A stretch of DNA of 64,000 nt from Siphonodentalium dalli. Taxonomy: Eukaryota; Mollusca; Scaphopoda; Gadilida; Siphonodentaliidae. This document shows, in pieces, positions 1 to 11,600 of the stretch; the stretch's first letter is position 1, and each line of letters starts with the position of its first letter. Under the pieces are notes generated by a model that was given only the letters and a program-made list of their open reading frames with translations, was not told the origin of the DNA and did no database searches. The stretch lies in NCBI GenBank assembly GCA_032622095.1, contig CP136062.1:132821282-132885281 (forward strand). Direction: 5' to 3'. The position numbers and the translations under genes are program-made.

Positions 1-3000
1 CCCCCCAACATTTGCAATAATGTATTTAAAGGGCTACCCCATGTGTAGACAAATGCAACAAGGAAAAACCAGGCTTAAAGGGACATGAAGAAACAACCAG
101 AGGCAAAGGCCTCAAAGGATAAAGGAGTCCCTATAAAAACAATAGAACCAATCCCAAAGTCAATTCTTGAGGGGGGCAGAGTCCAAGTACGAGATCTAGC
201 CCGATGAAAAAACAGCTACAAGCTCAAAAAGGACCCAGACACCCACTAATCCAAGATATGCCATTGTCGATAAGGATTGAGATATCATGGACCGAGAATC
301 TACACTAGTGACCGGGAAGAGACTCTCGCCGAAATAGTCGATTGCACCACCCCTGTAAGATATCCAGAAGAATTTGAATGGATAGAATACTGACATAATC
401 CGACATATAGGGAACCATACATGTAATTTTGGAACCAAAAGACAATTTGTAGGAAACCTAGAGTCGCTTTGATGACAAGAGCACATGACAATGCTGTTTA
501 TAGAAAGCACCAGAAGAATCAAATGTGCCAAGATGACCCACTAATGGAGATTCAAATAGGGCCATGTAGTATTAGCGTTTGCTAAAAAGGAAACGTTGCG
601 TTGACCCTATAACCAGGAAGTAAAGGAATAAGCTATTTGTGGAATTACCCCATTGTCAGGTGACCCGTCGAGGAAGTCCCTGCCTGCCTGAGTTAGCCAC
701 AACATTGAGCGAATTACAGGCTTACGGAGTCCGGATGACTGCCGTGAATACCAATGGAGACGCCAGCACGTGGACACTAGCTCATGCATACAACCAATTA
801 TGAAACATTTGTAATAAACCATTGAAGACGTGAACAAGAGAATCCGAATGAATCATTGAACATTATGGACCATAAGCAGTCATTCAACAATTGATAGGTA
901 TAAATGAAGCCCCAAAATACAACCGTCGCTGTCAATGTGTCTCATGTCATTGAGAAGAAGATAAGAGAATGGGACGAGAAGAAATCAGATAGACTGTTTA
1001 GAAAGGCTACTTCTAATCAACTGTCCGCTAAAGTAGTCAACAAGTGGTTGCAAGCCTTGAGATTCAATGAGAACCACCAAAACTATTCTCGTAATGATTT
1101 TCGCAAACTTTTCCGAGTTCAGTGCTGTATGACTAACCTGATTCAGCATTCGATGCTCACAAAAGTAAATGCATTTGGAGCCTGGCATTGATACGGTTTC
1201 AAGAAGGCTTTCATTTCCCAACCTGACGATATTCAATATGTTGAAATACCGGCTAGCTCCAAAGTTAAACCCAACTGAGAAATCACAGGAAACAGGCAAC
1301 GTGATTGTGGCACAAGCCCAAAACCAGCAGAAACAGATGGCAGGTTGGACTATTGAAATACACAGACCCAGTTTTCTTTTCTGTCTATTCTTGCTCTTCT
1401 GGCTGACGCCCGACGGGTCGATGGTTCAAGGTACCCCTTCTGGGACGGATGGGGTGCCCCTCCGATTGCACCTTGTTCTTGAGATAACCATCGCCCTAAG
1501 TGCGAATCGAGTGGGTGGATCATATGATCTTGCATCCTACACCCAACGCTAGAGAATATCGCGCATGAGGGGAAGCATCTGGCAAGGATCTACTTCAGTC
1601 TGTATGAAGTGTGCACAACGGTATTAATATGTTGCCCCATAGATGCAACATTAACCTGCAGTGGTGATCTCAGAGGTCAGCAATGGACCTTGTCTGGTTA
1701 CATTAAATGAATGCACTATTCGAACCAAGCACTATCAGGAAAAACAAAACCATTGTGTACCGACAACAGTGCCAATAAGAAGAATTACGTATTAGAACCA
1801 AAGGCCGATATCACAGAAGTCTGATGCACAATGTCGCCCATGAAGCCCGAGCGGGTTGGCTGATATAGACCTCACTTCAACTGCCGAGACCATGTCACAA
1901 AATCATGGAATTAATTCCAATAGTCGTCCCAACAGGCTGATCACGTAGAACTTCCTGATTATGAGAATGTGCATTGCATTGAGTAATGTGAATCGTGATG
2001 AGAGGAAATCAGTTGCCTTCTGAAGATGAGCATATGTCTAGTATGTATAACGGACTCATATATATTCTTAACTACGAAACTGAATTTTAGTTAGAATTGA
2101 ATGCAACATGCAGATAAAAATATGTGGATGCACCCTTGTAAAATATATAACCCACCTGTACCATATTGATACGATATTTTTTATACCTATATATGGGTAT
2201 TTGTCAACCATAGGTGGTATGAAAGTCAAGAATATTAACGGTCGTGATTCATATAGTGACCCAGTGTAGCACTACCGCCCTTAGTGATATGACTGACCCA
2301 TCCTCCAAAGAATATTCCTGAAGACTATCGACACAGGCGACACTCTATCCCAGCAATGACCATGACCTCGCAGGAGCTGTGTCGCACATTGAAAGAAGTA
2401 ACAACTTATATAGCAAGGAGTTGAACTCTGCACAATCCGAGAACAATAAACTTGTGAATACCTCTCAGCTGGGTCGAACCCATGTCACCAAGTTTGCAGT
2501 CCTATGTCATTTAACCACTTCGCTACGGCGACGCTTGTCTGGGTTGTTAGGAGGAGCAGGGTCCCAAGCATGCCTCCTACTAGAACGGCATCGGGGAACA
2601 TAATCTTTTACATTAGAGTTCAAACCCGAAAGTACTGGCTGCGGTTTATCAGAAGGCGGTCAGTAACTGAAATTCCAGGCCCATGACATGGAGGTGGCCA
2701 ACAAGGAGGAAGCATGCTTGGGAATTTCGTGCCCCAGCTCAAAACCCAGGAGGGACCGAAGGCATATAGGATTATAATATGGACAGGGCGAACCCCCAGC
2801 CGTGCTGAGCCCAAGATGTCGACTGGTAGCGATGGACGGTGTAGTGCGAGTATTAGTAGCGCAGAACACAGCCGTACCTGGGCATGCCAACCTGCCAACG
2901 GTCGACCCGAGGTTACGAATTGGCGTCCGGTTCGATAGTCCAGGGAGCCCACCAATTGTGGCCGGATGGGTAGCCCCTACCGCTCCGTTTGGTGTGACTA

Positions 3001-3300
3001 TCGCCCCGAGTTGCAAAGCCAATGAGGGGAGCACTCTCGACAAGTGTCAGTGTCCTGGTCTCAAAGGTGGGACCCTCGAAGCGAGGGGTGCATCCTCCAG
3101 GGGAGCTACAGGGAAGGAGATCTTCTGTATCTGGACTTACATCGTGAAGCAGTTGTCTGTATCTGTAGATATTACAGTGCAGGAACCAATTCTGGTTGTA
3201 GACACACTGGTCCAAGTGCTACCACGGCCAATTAACTTTATAACCCTGCGGTGACTCCAGTAGCGTTCTTTACGTACACACACTGAGGCATGTACATGGG
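1..3300. other. Unassigned region, no recognised gene
   Basis: This stretch is less AT-rich and less repetitive than most of the window. It has several short overlapping open frames on both strands, the longest about 150 codons at 2802-3254. None shows a recognisable domain, splice-bounded exon or continuous family signature. It may hold a decayed mobile element or the far end of a neighbouring gene, but nothing in it supports a specific call. Confidence 0.4.
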
Positions 3301-5526
3301 TCAGCTATTAATGTCCGCGCTCAATCGGACAGCATACTGCACCCACGACAACCTACCTGGACAAGTGGTGTAATGGGGGGAAGTCGGCATTTTGCATTCG
3401 GATCTTTATTCAGTGATCTTGAATGAGACTTTTCAGCCTGACAAGCTTGGTATCTGACCGAGTTCTGACAATTGCTAACAATAAAAAAACACACCTGTTG
3501 ATAAGCACCGTGGCTGTGGAAACTAACGGCAGTAAGCTAATCGATTGTGACTGTCGAATAACCTTGGTTTGCACGAAATCAATATTCATTATATTGTAAC
3601 ACAATTTATTGTAATGTTGAAACAACAATGAAAAAATTATTAACAAGTGCCAATTTACACTCGGGATATTACAATCCGATTTCACAAGATTTTAATACTG
3701 CTTCCGTCAGTTGTACACCAGACTACGACTGCTTTCTCTTATAAATAAAATTATAGCTACAATTTACCAAGCCGTCAGATGGCTGAAAGTAAGTTACCTA
3801 ATTTCGTGATACTGTTACTATCCAAGCCGTTGCACGTGGAATTTCGCTTCGACCATAGAATAAGTCGCCCATGTGTGCAATCGATTCTTGCGATAAAGAT
3901 TCTGAGCGTCTTTAGTCATATCCAAATGTGCATCTATTATTCGTCCGTTCCGCGACAAATATTATAAAGAATATAAAAGATGCATCCGTTTATGAACGTT
4001 CTCGGCTGTTTCTTAAAAACATGGATGCCATATTTCGTTAAAACGAAACGATGCGGCCGCACGAACTGACAAGCCGACTACGATAATATAAAACGCTATA
4101 GCAACACGAGTCAATTGCACACAACAATAATAATAATCAACAGAAATAATGTTTTTTGTATAACACAAAAAACTGTCAACACTTATCTTCGATGTTGGTC
4201 CTTCCATTAACAAGGGAAAAAGTGAGAAATAGCTATCTGGCCTCGAGTTATATGATCATTTGGAGATGACGTCATCAGAGGTTACAGGTCATGAAACATG
4301 ATAAAATGTACCATAGAATTTTCGTACCGTTTTCAACGCGGGTTTGTTAACCCTTCCTTGTTAATGTTTGGGAATATACCATATAGTTCAGTGGGCAAGA
4401 TAACTTTGACGGAGATATATATATTCCACCAGGATACAGAACAGCTCAGCCTAGGAGTGTCTACCAAGTGATAGAGATTCTCAGATTAACCCACAAGACT
4501 CGATCCCCCTTATTTACCCAAGATGCACAAAATTCAAACTAACAGATAGAGTTATTCCCCCAGCAATGAGAATAATAGGCTGGCAGCTAGTACACCAGAG
4601 AAAAAATTAAGCCAGAACCACTAGAACACATGTCGGAACCTCGACAAAAACAAGTTCACAGTTTAAACTGGATAAGTTGATAATAAATGTTTTGAGTTCA
4701 ATTGCTCTTTCAAATATGGTATATAATATAGAATGTTGTATATGTGGTCTTGGGATCTGAATATTAAGTAGGGCTTTAATGTTAGTTTAACTTCACACAT
4801 GAATACAGTCCAATTAAAATCAGAACAAGCTACACATTACAGATTCGCAACAGAAAAGTGGGGAATTCCATTACTTCCAAGAAGCATTAAGTCAGTGTCA
4901 GACAATCACAACATTTAACGGTATTAACCCTTTCATTGCCAAGAGCTCTTTCCATCAATGTATCACATTATTATAATCAATAAATTTGAAAAATGATCAA
5001 GGAAATATGGGTTGATACAAAAATCGTGTTAGACTGACATGAATAGAAAGGACGTAATGTTATGAACTATTGACTGCTATGGTACCTGCATTTCTCTAAT
5101 CTTATAATTTACATACATGTATTTTACAGCAATGATCCCAGATGATCTAAATGTGTAACATTCAATGCTTCTCATGAAACCGAGAAAATAGAATTTATTG
5201 AATTTGGTCACATTTTAAAAATAAATATAAGTAGTTTTTTTTTGTCATACAAATGAATAATTAAAGAACATTTTTTAAATGTTGTGAAGATTAATAAATT
5301 TTGATCATGCATTATATGGCTGTCACAGCAGATTCCTACATTAAAGTTACTATGAATAAAACAAGTTCTAAAGAACAACAAATGATATTGTACAAAATGC
5401 TACATCAAAACTCAACAATTTATTTTTGCAGAAATGCACTAGGAATAAATGCTCTTCAATGCTGATACTATAGGTCTATTTACTCTGTATACTACTACGA
5501 ATACATACTAGTACTTATACTCGTAC
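3301..5526. other. Non-coding stretch with a partial MITE copy
   Basis: AT-rich sequence without a supported exon on either strand. The part at about 4922-5040 matches the interior and one arm of the inverted-repeat element found complete at 45369-45528, sharing the stretch around CTTTCCATCAATGTATCAC. The left arm is truncated here. The rest shows nothing recognisable. Confidence 0.5.
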
Positions 5527-5940
5527 CAAGGCTGCAAATAGTGTGTCTGTTATTTGTAGGATGAGTTCCCCAGAGGGTGAAGTTACTGATACTATCCCAC
5601 AATGCAGGCTATCGTCACCAAATTCACCCTCTGGGGACCTCATTTTTTTCTTAGGCCTCAACTTTTATGGGAGATCTAAAATCAGATTGAAGTTCCCCAG
5701 TTGAAATTGGTGATGTTCACCCAATAGTCACCTCGATTATGTATTTTATCTTCTGCAAATGAGGGAATATAGAGAAAGGAAAAAGTAACTAAAAACAATG
5801 TTAATTTGAGTCTATAGATACTTCTCAAAAGATGAGACCTAAGCAGAAGAAGGTCCCCAGAGGGTGAATTTGGGGACACTAGCACATTGTGCTCTGGGGA
5901 CCTAATTCTGCAAATGACAGACACACTATTTGCAGACTTG
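5527..5940. mobile_element. MITE, GGTCCCCAGAGGG family, copy 1
   Basis: Inverted terminal repeats run from a start resembling AATAGTGTGTCTGT to an end resembling ACAGACACACTATTTGCAG. Internal inverted blocks GGTCCCCAGAGGGTGAA and TTCACCCTCTGGGGACC occur several times. The same architecture recurs at 18089-18358 and 50677-51010, so this is a non-autonomous DNA-transposon family. It has no coding capacity. The element class is inferred from structure only. Confidence 0.75.
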
Positions 5941-6115
5941 ACCAGTACATATCGGTTAGTACTTCTACTATTACATACTAGTACTACCACTCTCCCTACA
6001 AATCGGACGATAATCTTTCAGATTTACATCTCTACAATTCCCATTCAGATCCCATTTCTATGATTAATAGGGCATTTCCAAGGTGATGTATAACAATCAC
6101 TTACAAAATATGTAC

Positions 6116-6130
6116 GGGGGGGGGGGGGGG
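6116..6130. repeat. Poly-G tract
   Basis: Fifteen consecutive G on the plus strand. Similar tracts at 12364-12384 and 20606-20630 suggest a tolerance for homopurine runs. Exact lengths may be affected by sequencing. Confidence 0.9.
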
Positions 6131-6351
6131 CATGCATGTAGTAATAAACTTAATAATTAACTTAATATTTCAGTGCGATATGGGCTGTATTTTCTGATAA
6201 AACATTTTGCCCACCAGTGCGGATGACATCATAATATCAAAAGGTGACGTCGGGCAGAGTTCAGACCAGATGATGTTACCGGAGAGCCGAAATACATATC
6301 CATGCCAAATGTCATCGCAATCTGTGCAGAAATGAGGACTATAAGGAACAT

Positions 6352-6383
6352 ACAGAGAGAGAGAGAGAGACACACACACACAC
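6352..6383. repeat. Compound (GA)n(CA)n microsatellite
   Basis: A run of AG dinucleotides passes directly into a run of AC dinucleotides. It is a simple-sequence repeat with no coding meaning. Confidence 0.9.
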
Positions 6384-6842
6384 ATTCGCATTTATATATT
6401 AGATTAGAAAAATAACAATTCAACGTATATATATAATTCATGTACGAATGTTGGTATTTCCAGATTGTCAAACTGGTTCAGCCCTTTTAAATAAAATAAT
6501 TATGAATGAGTGAAAAAAGTAAAGTAAATAAATAAATAGATTTCTCTAAATTAAAATAAATCTACAATTGAATTAAAATATCACTAAAATCCATGCCACT
6601 AATTATGACACCTTGAAAGCTGAGACATATAAATGCATTCATTAATCCCATTTCATAGGAGTGTAAGAACGATAACATTTCACTGCTGATCAATCGTAAA
6701 TTTTAGTCACTGAAGAATGTATCTATGAAGGCCATGTGAATCAATATGATTAGGTTTGATTTAGAATCTTTTGTCTGATTAGATTTGATTTGAAATCAAC
6801 AGCCTCAAATCTTTGGCATCAGGTGCATTCCCATGCCCAAAT

Positions 6843-7041
6843 TACAGTAATGCCCAAAGTAATTGACCACTTAACCACAGCAGAATTATGAGTAATTTTT
6901 CAGGATTTAGTCAGAAATATGGTTAGTTGCCATATGATGCTAGTTGATGAATGGCAACAAGCCATATTTCCGACTAAATCCTGAAAAATTACCCATAATT
7001 CTGCTGTGGTTAAGTGGTCAATTACTTTGGGCATTACTGTA
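6843..7041. mobile_element. MITE, TACAGTAATGCCC family, copy 1
   Basis: Near-complete palindrome: the left arm starts TACAGTAATGCCC and the right arm ends GGGCATTACTGTA. The arms include the shared motif CCACAGCAGAATTATG and meet near 6942. Related copies lie at 16265-16424, 52006-52172 and 53251-53472. With a TA at each end the structure is compatible with a Tc1/mariner-type foldback MITE, but no transposase is present and the superfamily is an inference. Confidence 0.85.
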
Positions 7042-7117
7042 TACAGACCACACATCACACAATGCTTTAGCATAAAGAGACATGGTCGTTTTCAAGGACT
7101 TCTTATACAAGCAAGGG

Positions 7118-7216
7118 TCTATTCTCAACATTCTCTCCCATAGGGAGCCTCGCATATATAAGAGAAAGCACTGGCTTACAAGTCATGCATTCTCTTCTAT
7201 ATATGCGAGACTCAAC
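7118..7216. repeat. Fragment of the twin-hairpin repeat family
   Basis: Contains the family motifs TCTCCCATAGGGAGCCTCGC and GCATTCTCTTCTATATATGC, but lacks one arm and both outer ends of the complete copies such as 47656-48052. It is a truncated or rearranged copy. Confidence 0.65.
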
Positions 7217-7549
7217 ATATATTGTGAACAGCTTTAAATTCGTGGGTATAAATTTTTGTGGTGCAGTCACTTATGACTTATTCGTGGGTTTGTAAATATG
7301 ACGTCCGCCTTTAGTAACAGTCATGTTTCTCCCGAGTCCAAACCGCCTCAAAAACACCAATAATAAAAATCAAATCCAATAAATAGAAGTGCAGCCACCT
7401 TGGCAAGCAGTTGGAAATTGTGGATCCGCACTGTGGGTGTAATTAGCATAGCGTGTCCAAGCTTTTGTTGCCGACTATCGAGAATGTTAACAACAGGATT
7501 TTATCACACAAGCTAGATTACGTGAAAGTCACACGTGACTCGTTTCTCC

Positions 7550-7772
7550 CATTTAGTTAAAAATTGTACATCGGAATGGTCTATTATTGATTTGGAGGGA
7601 TGCTAAGGTGATAAAAGCAGCCGACAGATAAATAAAAGTGCAGAAGAAGCCCTATTTATTGAGGAAAATGTTTAGAGAATAAGTTCAACAAATGACCATG
7701 TTGAACTTATTATCTGAACATTTACTATGGGATAACTACTCATCAATGATGCTTTAGTACAGAAAGGGTTAA
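7550..7772. mobile_element. MITE, AACCCTTTCTATAC family, copy 1
   Basis: The right end reads TAGTACAGAAAGGGTTAA, and a central hairpin is built on TTGAACTTATTATCTGAACA. The left end is degenerate, but GGAATGGTCTATTATTGATT matches other copies at 12607-12853, 33911-34175, 52246-52503 and 15340-16013. Non-coding and spread by an unidentified transposase. Confidence 0.7.
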
Positions 7773-7799
7773 ATATATGTAGCTCTGCAGTAAGCTTAC

Positions 7800-7882
7800 G
7801 TACACCTCAAAAGTTGCCATGACAAGACGAATTGCCTCTGCTGATGGAAATAGACCCTGACACTGTTCAGCCAGTTGTGGCA
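7800..7882 (-). CDS. Candidate extra exon of the coiled-coil gene
   Basis: On the minus strand an acceptor (TTTATTTTAG) precedes an open block that begins PQLAEQCQGLF and ends LVMATFEVY, followed by a strong donor GTAAGC (alternatively GTGTAC six bases earlier). The block starts with two bases of a split codon. An intron beginning GTAGTAAG inside the preceding exon, just before its TGA, would leave one base and restore frame as valine across a 75-nt intron. This would give an isoform that avoids the stop at 7929-7931. No further exon was found to the left. It could be an alternative 3' exon, a relic, or part of another gene. The protein-like sequence and phase match are seen directly; its use is inferred. 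Confidence 0.4.
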
Positions 7883-7928
7883 CTAAAATAAATAATCTTA
7901 CTACCCAAACCAATGGTACAATCCTGTA

Positions 7929-8606
7929 TCATCTCCCAAGAGGTTTTGCCTTACTACCACTGATTCTCCTCTGAGAAGAGTCGCCGGAACCATCAGACTT
8001 TATACACGGTAACACAGGAGGAGACGAAATACGAATCCGATCTTTGAGTTTCTCATTTTCATACTTCATTGAGTTTAACTCTCGTTTCACATCAACAAAG
8101 TCTTTGAAGTTACTGGTTTTATTGTCCTTTCTATCTATCCTTTGACTTCTTTTCATTGCATTCATCTCCTCAACGAGACTTCTGTATTCAGAAGACAGAT
8201 ACTGTCTGTCTAATTCTGTTACATCCAAAAGCTGCTGCAAAGCTTCTTTATCGTCTATCAATTTTGCAATCGTCTCCTCGTTATTTTTCACTTTTTCAAA
8301 TGCATCCAATTTTTCTTTATGATTTCTCACAATTTTATTTTTGAGAGATTGCATCAGATCGTCCTTTTCCTTGTCCTGTTGACAATCACTATGTTCTTTT
8401 TCCAATCGGATTAACCTAAACTCGAGTTCTCGGTACTTTTGACTCCACTCTTGACATTCCTCCACCAGAACATGGTTTGCTTTCTTGAGCTCAGAAACAA
8501 TATCCTCATCATGAGAAACTCCTGAGTTCTGACTCCTGAGATATTCAACCTCCTCCTGAAGTCGTTCTTTCTCTGTAATACTTCTCTCCAACTCGTGTCT
8601 CACTTC
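7929..8606 (-). CDS. Coiled-coil protein, exon 5 (last)
   Basis: Largest exon of the minus-strand gene: 225 residues plus TGA. The acceptor TTTTTTGTAG lies just upstream, and reading continues in phase 0 from exon 4 as EVRHELERSITEKERLQEEV. The composition is rich in Glu, Lys, Leu, Gln and Arg with heptad-like spacing of hydrophobics through most of the exon, as expected for a long coiled coil. It ends in a basic, Ser/Gly-rich tail (SQRRISGSKAKPLGR). There is no enzymatic motif, signal peptide or membrane segment. I do not recognise the family. A scaffold, centrosomal or cytoskeletal role would be typical for such a protein but is not shown. Confidence 0.85.
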   Translation of the reverse strand, partial: EVRHELERSITEKERLQEEVEYLRSQNSGVSHDEDIVSELKKANHVLVEECQEWSQKYRELEFRLIRLEKEHSDCQQDKEKDDLMQSLKNKIVRNHKEKLDAFEKVKNNEETIAKLIDDKEALQQLLDVTELDRQYLSSEYRSLVEEMNAMKRSQRIDRKDNKTSNFKDFVDVKRELNSMKYENEKLKDRIRISSPPVLPCIKSDGSGDSSQRRISGSKAKPLGR

Positions 8607-11600
8607 CTACAAAAAATAGGAAAATACACAGACAATAGTTAACTGTTCTTAAGCCTTCCATGACTTGAGCTTCTGGAAATTTGGCAAAACCCCTGTCCAA
8701 TGCATTCTCTTATATATGCGAGTCTCCCATAGGGAGCCTTGCATATACAAGACAATACATTGGCCAAACAATATTTCCTCGACCTTGTAAGCCAGTGCAT
8801 TCTCTTATATATACAAGGCTCCCTATGGGAGTCTCGCATATATAAGAGAATGCACTGGCACAGAATCTTTAATGCTGCACCAGCATGCTCTCGTCATGAA
8901 AGGGTTAATAGTGTATAGATTTCCACCTTGAGTTACTAGCTAACTACAGTTAACTGTTGTGCTTATTTTCTACACCATACACTTTGTTAAAACCCAAACC
9001 ACAATGAAACACATCATTAGGCCTTTCCCAAAGCTACAACTTAACCAACATTTCCAGTTAATGCACAAGGATACCAAACAACGCAAACAAATGACATCAT
9101 GACGCAGTTAAGAGAGTGGATTAATATCCTGACACCTAAATAACTCGTTTGGGCTTCTGGGAGTGGTGATACGATTTATATTTGACTGAAAAAAAGTTTA
9201 TGCAAATATAATAAGATATACATGTATATCTATTATATATTTTGGAAGATCTGTGTGTGTGTGTGTCTGTGTGTGTGTGTGTGATCGCGATGGACTCGAA
9301 AACAGCCTAGCTGATTTCGATGAAACTTCGTATGTGAGGGTACTATCGGTCGGGAAGTGGCATAGGCATATTAATTTTCAGATCCGAGGTCAACTTTTCA
9401 CGTGCCGAGGTCAAATCTGTTTTTACGCTGTGTTACGGGACTTTCATTTGAGTTCGGTGCTTACAAATCGATTCGAAACAGCGCGAATAATAAAATGCCA
9501 GTCATAATAATGACACTGTGAGAATCTTTCGTGTTTCCTCTTTCCAACGATATATAATGCGTATGTATCCGTTTTAGTTGCCTCAATTATCAAGAAGAAG
9601 TGGTACTATCTTCCATCAGGATAAAAACAATGCGTAACTTCTATGACGTCGTTAGAGGTCATAACTTTAGATCACGTTAACGCTTAACCGGCCGATGCAT
9701 TTGACTGTTTCAGACGTCTTGGCGATATCTCGGCACGGATGGTAATTTATCTTTACGTTGAAACTTGATAATTAATGAGCGTGTGTATATGAGGCGCGTT
9801 TATATACTTGAGTGGAAATCAAATCGGGTTAAACTGGCGGATTTTTACGGACGAAATTTGATGCATAGGGTATCTCGGTATCCGTTGGGCCGATTTCCCG
9901 GTATCCGCTGGGCCGATTTCCACCATTTTTGGGGTGTTGGTGTTTGACCCCACCTGACCTTGACCTTCAAAATCGTCAATTCAAGGTCAAAGCCCGGACG
10001 AAGTCGGGTCACCTTCTAGATATATATATAAAAGGGTCATAATGTATTTATTATGTACAATAATCCATGCCAGTAGTTTGATGTGAGTCATCATTTCCGT
10101 TACATTATTGTTTGCCACCAGAATGACCAGATAAGTATATCCACCGTTTTTCAATGTCTGTAAAATTAGTGAGTATAAACATACATGTAGTCTAGGCTGT
10201 GCTAGGGGGTGACCGTCGCACATCGGGGGAATTTATGCGACAATCATTTTCTTATGGGAAAATTACTCTAGTTTTCGAATTCAGAGGGTGCCGAGCTGAG
10301 ATAGGTGACAAAATATAACTTTTCACAATGTTTCATAGGGCACCCTACCTAAAAAATGACATATTTTCAGAGGTTAACAGGCATTAGCCAACTGGTTAAC
10401 AGGGCATCAAAATCGGAAAGATTGCAAACATATTTGCAAATTGTGGAACGAATGTAGACACTTAATCAGATTCAACATCGTTTTCCTGCTTTCGTTCTGA
10501 TTTGGTGACTTCATGGTAAAGATTGTAACGAGGCGCGTCAAAAATGCATGGCGATTCAGACAAAGTGTCGTGTGTCAACTCTGTACAAACATAATATATC
10601 TGCCATATACTTCCAAGTTATATACTTTTGGAAATGGTAGGGTATTCCCTATATAAAGATGTTCCTACTTACATTATATCTCTCCAAGTATTGACATAAT
10701 AGACAAAAACTTAACCCTCCCCCAATTTCACAAATAACCACATAGATGCGTCCATGCAGTTTGTGTACACCAAATAAATTGGCAATGCACAGTTTACCTT
10801 GTCATATGGTGTAGAATCGTACGGGGACACTGATAATGTAAAACATCGTTCAAATCCTAGATTAGGAAGGTAATCAAATCCAAGTTGGCCGCCAATTTTT
10901 ATATTGACACTCTATACACCAGATGTATGCTAACCGGACTAGATCATCGCGAGTGCTTTATATAATATGGCATTTTCTTGGATGGAGTCTGTATCTTAAT
11001 ACGTATAAGGCAACTGGCTACGTAAAACCGATGATGGAGGCCAAAATGGCCCATAATAAAATGATGGTCGCATAAATTCCCCCGACGTGCGACGGTCACC
11101 CACCAGCACAGCCTAGACTAACAAGGTTAACACCCAAAATGGCCATGTAAATATCATTTTTTTTTTACATTAGTTGCGGTATTAAAGCAGAGCATTGGTC
11201 GAAATGAAGGTCAGTATGGTATGTGATGAAAATAACACAAGGTGTTAACCCTCTCTAAACTAAAAACTCATTGACAAGTAGTTCTCTTAGGAAATGTTCA
11301 GATCCTGTCATCTGCTAATTTATCCTGAAAACCGCTCAAAATTAATAATAGACCATTCCATTGTGTTGATTTTTGTGAAATTATGTTGCATTTTACTAGT
11401 ATCTATTGTGTAAAATCTTAAATGACATTTACTATATTGAATACTCCTTGTATCATTGTCATTTAATGACAACTCAAACAACGAAATTGCTTGAACATTC
11501 ACCTGTGAATTGAAGATGACATTGCCCCCAACTTAGACTGATGGGGTCATTGTCACAAGGCATCGATCACATTTGTAGATAGTTTTTCAAAAATTTCAAA

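Noticed and set aside
2802-3254. 150-codon open frame as a gene
   Set aside because: No recognised motif, similar-sized frames on the opposite strand in the same place, and no splice context. It is compatible with chance in GC-richer DNA.
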